Assembly: GCA_937884015.1 (NCBI GenBank)
Contig: CALGBV010000270.1
Location: 1 to 8,852, forward strand
DNA: 8,852 bases
Direction of reading: 5' to 3'
DNA from: an uncultured Bacteroidales bacterium
Lineage (GTDB): Bacteria > Bacteroidota > Bacteroidia > Bacteroidales > F082
Positions 5,993 to 8,852 of this stretch are shown here, piece by piece. Numbering within the stretch: position 1 is the stretch's first letter; the number at the start of each line of letters is the position of its first letter. The position numbers were made by a program, and so were the translations under genes. Below the pieces are notes generated by a model. That model was not told the DNA's origin and ran no database searches. It saw nothing but the letters and a program-made list of their open reading frames with translations.

Positions 5993-7710
5993 TAAAAGCT
6001 TGTTGTAACAGTCAAAGTCACGCCTGACGAAGCAGGAACGAGACGGCAGACACCGCCCACGCAGAGCATACCTTCATTCTGGCGACCAGCAGTAAGGGCA
6101 ATGCGGGTGGCATCCTTGGTATAGCCGCCCATCACCGTATAATAGTGTTGTTTGTAGTCATCGACAGGATTGCCGTAGTTCCACTTGTCGGAGACAGCGA
6201 AGAACCAGTTCGGGGCAAAGGTGTATTCCAGCAAAGCCGAAGCCCAGTTGCCGGCCTTCTTGTAGTTGGAGATCTCAGCCTCATTGATGTTTTCATAATT
6301 GCCCTGATCCCACAAACCTTGCAATTCGAGACGCAGGCTGTGGCTGTCGCCGAAGCTATAAGTCACATCCACAATGCCAATCTGACTCTTCACAGGAGCC
6401 ATGTCAGCATGGCCTTCGATGGTGGCGATGTCGTAATAGAGGTTGACATATTCGGCATTAAACTTCCAGTGCTTGTTGAACTTGTGTTCGGCAGCGAAAT
6501 TGATGTCGCGGAAGAACATCTTTTCACCGACACCAAAGAAAGGCGAAGTGTAGCCCATGGTGCCATTGGCATCGTTGAAGTCCGTAGTGCCATCCACATA
6601 ATTGTGCACGATGTCGTTCACCTGGCTCACGTTCAGGCAGAGGCTGGTGCCATACTTGCCGCCCAACCATGTGCCCTTAGGGATTTTATAGTTCACCTGG
6701 AACTGACCAGCCATTTCACCATTAGGTTGCGTTGCGTAAGGATAGAGCGAAGAAAGGCTGTAGCTGTGCATTCTGTTGATAGGCGGGATGAAGTTGACAT
6801 CGAGCACGCTGCCTTCAGCGGCATAGTCCGACTTGAAACTCATGTTGTCGACACGCTTCACCTGCAACGAAATGCCCAGACCCTTCTGTGCGTATGACAG
6901 GTTGGCGAGGAAAGCCTGGCCTTCCTTGAAGATGTAATTGTTGATGTACGACGGGTCGTTCATCTTATAGGCATATTCCGTCGACAAGGCGAAACGGCCA
7001 TAGCTGAAATTGGCGCGGCCTGCGAAAGCAGCCACATTTTCAGGCATGTTGTAAGTCGTGTTGAAATTCGGCTGGTACTTGCTGACCATGCTGGCGCCCA
7101 AAACCGTACGGAAACCGGCATCCTGCAACTTACTGATGCTCTGGTTGATGTCCCATTCCACATCGCCACCACGGACAATGCCACGGTTCTTGTCGTATTT
7201 TTCCCAGAAGAAACGCTGGCCACCGTAAAGGCCCTTCACGGTAACGCCATTGAACGGGCGGTAAACAACGCGCATACCTTTCAGTGCGTTGTCGTAGCCG
7301 AGCGTCCATTCTTCGTAGGAACGGAGCACGAGGCCATTGCCAAACTGTTCATAGAAATCGCCAATGGTGACGCCAATCTGACCATTGTCGTAGGTAGCCC
7401 ATGCATTGGCCAAACCGAGGCCCTGCGAACGGGCATCGAAGCCTGCAAGAGGCGTGAGGCAAGCCTCATAGCGGATGCCTGCCGAAAAATTGCCAAGCGT
7501 ATAGTTCACTTTGCCGAAGCCGTTGATGCCCATACGCTTGCCATTCAAATACTCTTCGGTGATACCGAGCTGATCGTCAATGCCGTAATACTGGGCATCG
7601 ACCTGGAAACTGCCGTTCACGGAACTCTCGCCGATGTTGAGTCCCTGTGAAAACGACTTAAGTCCCAGCACGCACAGTGCCAGGACTAAGAGGGTAGTAA
7701 TTCTACGCAT
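5992..7710 (-). CDS. DUF6029-type outer-membrane beta-barrel protein
   Basis: A 572-residue protein with a signal peptide (residues 1-21, ending SFSQ) and no lipobox. Throughout, alternating-residue strands rich in Tyr, Phe and Trp, with Asn/Asp/Gly turns, suggest a transmembrane beta-barrel, and the chain ends VTLTVTTSF, with the terminal Phe typical of Bam substrates. Blocks such as GDFYEQFGNGLVLRSYEEW (118-136) and GMRVVYRPFNGVTVKGLYGG (145-164) fit the DUF6029 family as I remember it. Close to the end is CVGGVC (Cys550, Cys555), followed by RLVPASSGV; other cysteines are Cys84 and Cys358. The gene starts 5 bases after the tlpA-like stop and its own stop overlaps the Omp28-type start, so the three are very likely co-transcribed. 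No enzymatic motif is seen. It could be a channel, or a barrel partner of the Omp28-type lipoprotein. Confidence 0.78.
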   Translation of the reverse strand: MRRITTLLVLALCVLGLKSFSQGLNIGESSVNGSFQVDAQYYGIDDQLGITEEYLNGKRMGINGFGKVNYTLGNFSAGIRYEACLTPLAGFDARSQGLGLANAWATYDNGQIGVTIGDFYEQFGNGLVLRSYEEWTLGYDNALKGMRVVYRPFNGVTVKGLYGGQRFFWEKYDKNRGIVRGGDVEWDINQSISKLQDAGFRTVLGASMVSKYQPNFNTTYNMPENVAAFAGRANFSYGRFALSTEYAYKMNDPSYINNYIFKEGQAFLANLSYAQKGLGISLQVKRVDNMSFKSDYAAEGSVLDVNFIPPINRMHSYSLSSLYPYATQPNGEMAGQFQVNYKIPKGTWLGGKYGTSLCLNVSQVNDIVHNYVDGTTDFNDANGTMGYTSPFFGVGEKMFFRDINFAAEHKFNKHWKFNAEYVNLYYDIATIEGHADMAPVKSQIGIVDVTYSFGDSHSLRLELQGLWDQGNYENINEAEISNYKKAGNWASALLEYTFAPNWFFAVSDKWNYGNPVDDYKQHYYTVMGGYTKDATRIALTAGRQNEGMLCVGGVCRLVPASSGVTLTVTTSF

Positions 7711-7715
7711 AAGTC

Positions 7716-8210
7716 TTATTTTGCAATTTTCTTGATTTCCTTATAAAGTTCGTTTTCCGAGCCATCGATATAGCCTGAATGTTGGTAGACAATCTTGCCG
7801 TTGCCATCGATGAGGAAAGTGTGAGGCGGGTTGCTGACGTTCATGGCGCGTTTCAGGTCGCTGTTCACATCCAAAAGGGTTTCAAATTCCCAGCCCTTGC
7901 CTTCAACGAAAGGCTTCACACGTGATGAAGAACGCGAGTCATCGATAGAGACACTGTAAATCTTCACGCCGGTCTCATCTTTCCAGTCGTCATACACATC
8001 GTTCAAGGCTTCGTGTTCCTTGATGCAAGGCTTGCACCAGGTAGCCCAGAAAGTAATGACGATAGGTTTGCCATTGTTGTTGAGTTTCGCAATGTTGACA
8101 TCTTTTCCGTTGAGGTTCTTGATTGTCACATTCGGCAAATCGGTTTTCGATTGCGCGTGAAGGCCAGCCACTGCCAGCACCATCACCAAGAGTAATGCTA
8201 ATCTTTTCAT
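7716..8210 (-). CDS. Secreted TlpA/ResA-like thiol-disulfide oxidoreductase
   Basis: A 164-residue thioredoxin-fold protein with a cleavable signal peptide (about residues 1-20, LHAQ/S) and no membrane segment in the mature part, so probably soluble in the periplasm. The active site is WATWCKPC with Cys59 and Cys62. Later features of the fold are YSVSIDD (85-91) and NPPHTFLID (127-135), which holds the cis-proline before the last strands. The length is that of a single-domain TlpA-like protein without the N-terminal extension of some Bacteroidota homologues. It is the first gene of the operon with the DUF6029 barrel and the Omp28-type lipoprotein, both with close cysteine pairs. Whether it reduces or oxidises its partners cannot be told from the CKPC motif alone. 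Confidence 0.92.
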   Translation of the reverse strand: MKRLALLLVMVLAVAGLHAQSKTDLPNVTIKNLNGKDVNIAKLNNNGKPIVITFWATWCKPCIKEHEALNDVYDDWKDETGVKIYSVSIDDSRSSSRVKPFVEGKGWEFETLLDVNSDLKRAMNVSNPPHTFLIDGNGKIVYQHSGYIDGSENELYKEIKKIAK

Positions 8211-8217
8211 GAGTTTA

Positions 8218-8278
8218 TTGATTTGATAATTTAATGATTCAAAGATTTAAAGATTTAATATTTAAAGATTTAAGATTC
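8218..8278. repeat. AT-rich 7-8 base degenerate repeat (AAAGATTT)
   Basis: Upstream of the tlpA-like start lies an imperfect tandem of AAAGATTT units (8241, 8249, 8264) interleaved with AATATTT and AAGATTC, and preceded by looser copies (ATTGATTTGATAATTTAATGATTC). It falls where the operon promoter should be. The best -7 candidate is AATCTTTG on the minus strand (8240-8247), one mismatch from consensus and itself part of the repeat. Confidence 0.75.
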
Positions 8279-8284
8279 AGTTGT

Positions 8285-8331
8285 CGGTTTACGGTTTACA
8301 ATTACCGAAAAACTGATAAGCGATAACTGAA
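8285..8331. repeat. Two short heptamer tandems (CGGTTTA; AACTGAT)
   Basis: CGGTTTA at 8285-8291 and 8292-8298 is followed by the looser CAATTAC (8299-8305). Then AACTGAT (8311-8317), AAGCGAT (8318-8324) and AACTGAA (8325-8331) run in register with period 7. Together with the AAAGATTT tract they fill nearly all of the 133-base gap between manA and the tlpA-like gene. No convincing terminator hairpin is seen in the gap. Confidence 0.7.
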
Positions 8332-8343
8332 AACCCTTATATT

Positions 8344-8852
8344 CTACGATTCAACATTCATATATACTTCCAATAGTTTGCAGTACCTTTCCGCTCTTAT
8401 CGTCACATTTTTGATGCAGTTCGGAATCAGGATACATTCTCCTTCCCTTACACATTCCGTGCCATTTTCCCATTTCAGCGAAAAATTTCCTTTGGTGCTG
8501 ATGAGAATCACAAAAGAATCGAGGTTGGAATAGTCTTTTTCCATCTCGCCATCGAGCTGCAGCATGTCGGTGATGAAATACGGGCAGTCGACCACGGGCA
8601 CGGTCTGATTGAGTTTGTTGGCGACAGGCGTCTTGAACGACTCCGGATTTTGGAAATCGATGGCATCAAGCGATTCCGCCACGTGCAGCTGACGTTTCAT
8701 GCCGGCCACATCGATACGGTCCCAGTCGTAGATGCGATAGGTCGTGTCGCTGGTCTGCTGAATCTCGGCCACCATGATGCCAGGTCCAAGAGCGTGCACA
8801 CGACCGGCGGGGATAAAGAACACATCGCCTTCGTGGGCACTTTCATGATTCA
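8344..8852 (-). CDS. manA: Mannose-6-phosphate isomerase class I, C-terminal part (5' end outside window)
   Basis: Phosphomannose isomerase interconverts fructose-6-phosphate and mannose-6-phosphate, linking glycolysis with mannose use and with GDP-mannose/GDP-fucose supply for surface glycans. The frame is open to the window edge; the visible 168 residues begin NHESAHEGDVFFIPAGRVHA. This is the cupin segment GDVFFIPAGxxHALGPG, whose His is a metal ligand of class I enzymes, followed by MVAEIQQTSDTTYRIYDWDR, also typical. The C-terminal region (from about ITDMLQL) is the second cupin-like part, ending LLEVYMNVES at TAG 8344-8346. An in-frame GTG at 8823 is not the start, since family sequence continues upstream of it. 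It precedes the tlpA-like operon on the same strand, with a 133-base repeat-filled gap, so it is probably a separate unit. Confidence 0.92.
   Translation of the reverse strand, partial: NHESAHEGDVFFIPAGRVHALGPGIMVAEIQQTSDTTYRIYDWDRIDVAGMKRQLHVAESLDAIDFQNPESFKTPVANKLNQTVPVVDCPYFITDMLQLDGEMEKDYSNLDSFVILISTKGNFSLKWENGTECVREGECILIPNCIKNVTIRAERYCKLLEVYMNVES

Noticed and set aside
5207..5995. 262-residue plus-strand open frame
   Set aside because: Antisense to the Omp28-type gene, whose signal peptide, domains and CINC motif are clear. The opposite frame has no recognisable features.
6145..6897. 250-residue plus-strand open frame, rich in Val/Ile/His
   Set aside because: Antisense shadow of the DUF6029 barrel gene; composition reflects the complement of its codons.
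8240..8247. -7 box AATCTTTG for the tlpA-like operon
   Set aside because: One mismatch, no -33 element at proper spacing, and it is part of the AAAGATTT repeat, so chance occurrence is likely. Mentioned under the repeat only.

Overview
The window looks like a piece of a Bacteroidales chromosome (phylum Bacteroidota). Three things point there: the lipoproteins with repeated 'NFTNPVxYTV' surface domains, the DUF6029 / Omp28 / TlpA gene set, and -7 boxes of the TAnnTTTG type in place of a TATAAT-type -10. Genus cannot be set from the sequence alone. No rRNA, tRNA, insertion sequence, integrase or CRISPR array was seen.

Left end (1-2325). The 3' part of a monofunctional aspartate kinase gene (lysC, + strand) enters from the left edge. 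Its linker between the kinase and ACT regions is written by six 7-base tandem repeats. It converges on a lipoprotein gene (- strand) with one surface domain, an eight-glycine linker and a two-lobed beta-helix. A strong two-way hairpin terminator separates the two genes.

Middle (2326-4654). An AAA ATPase with a C-terminal PD-(D/E)XK-like fold (DUF4143 type, - strand) and the tRNA modification gene trmO (+ strand) are divergent. Between them lies an array of seven 22-base A-tract repeats, with a candidate -7 box beyond each end. trmO then converges on the next gene with only 3 bases between stop codons.

Right end (4658-8852, all - strand). A compact operon reads tlpA-like thioredoxin, DUF6029 outer-membrane barrel, Omp28-type lipoprotein. 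The spacing is 5 bases at the first junction and a 1-base stop/start overlap at the second. All three products carry close cysteine pairs (WCKPC, CVGGVC, CINC), so a shared thiol/disulfide role at the envelope is a reasonable hypothesis. Upstream is the 3' part of a class I mannose-6-phosphate isomerase (manA), separated by a 133-base gap filled with short 7-8 base tandem repeats.

Most of the genes are recognisable families. The parts worth a second look are the heptamer repeat inside lysC, the 22-base array between the ATPase and trmO, and the cysteine-rich envelope operon.
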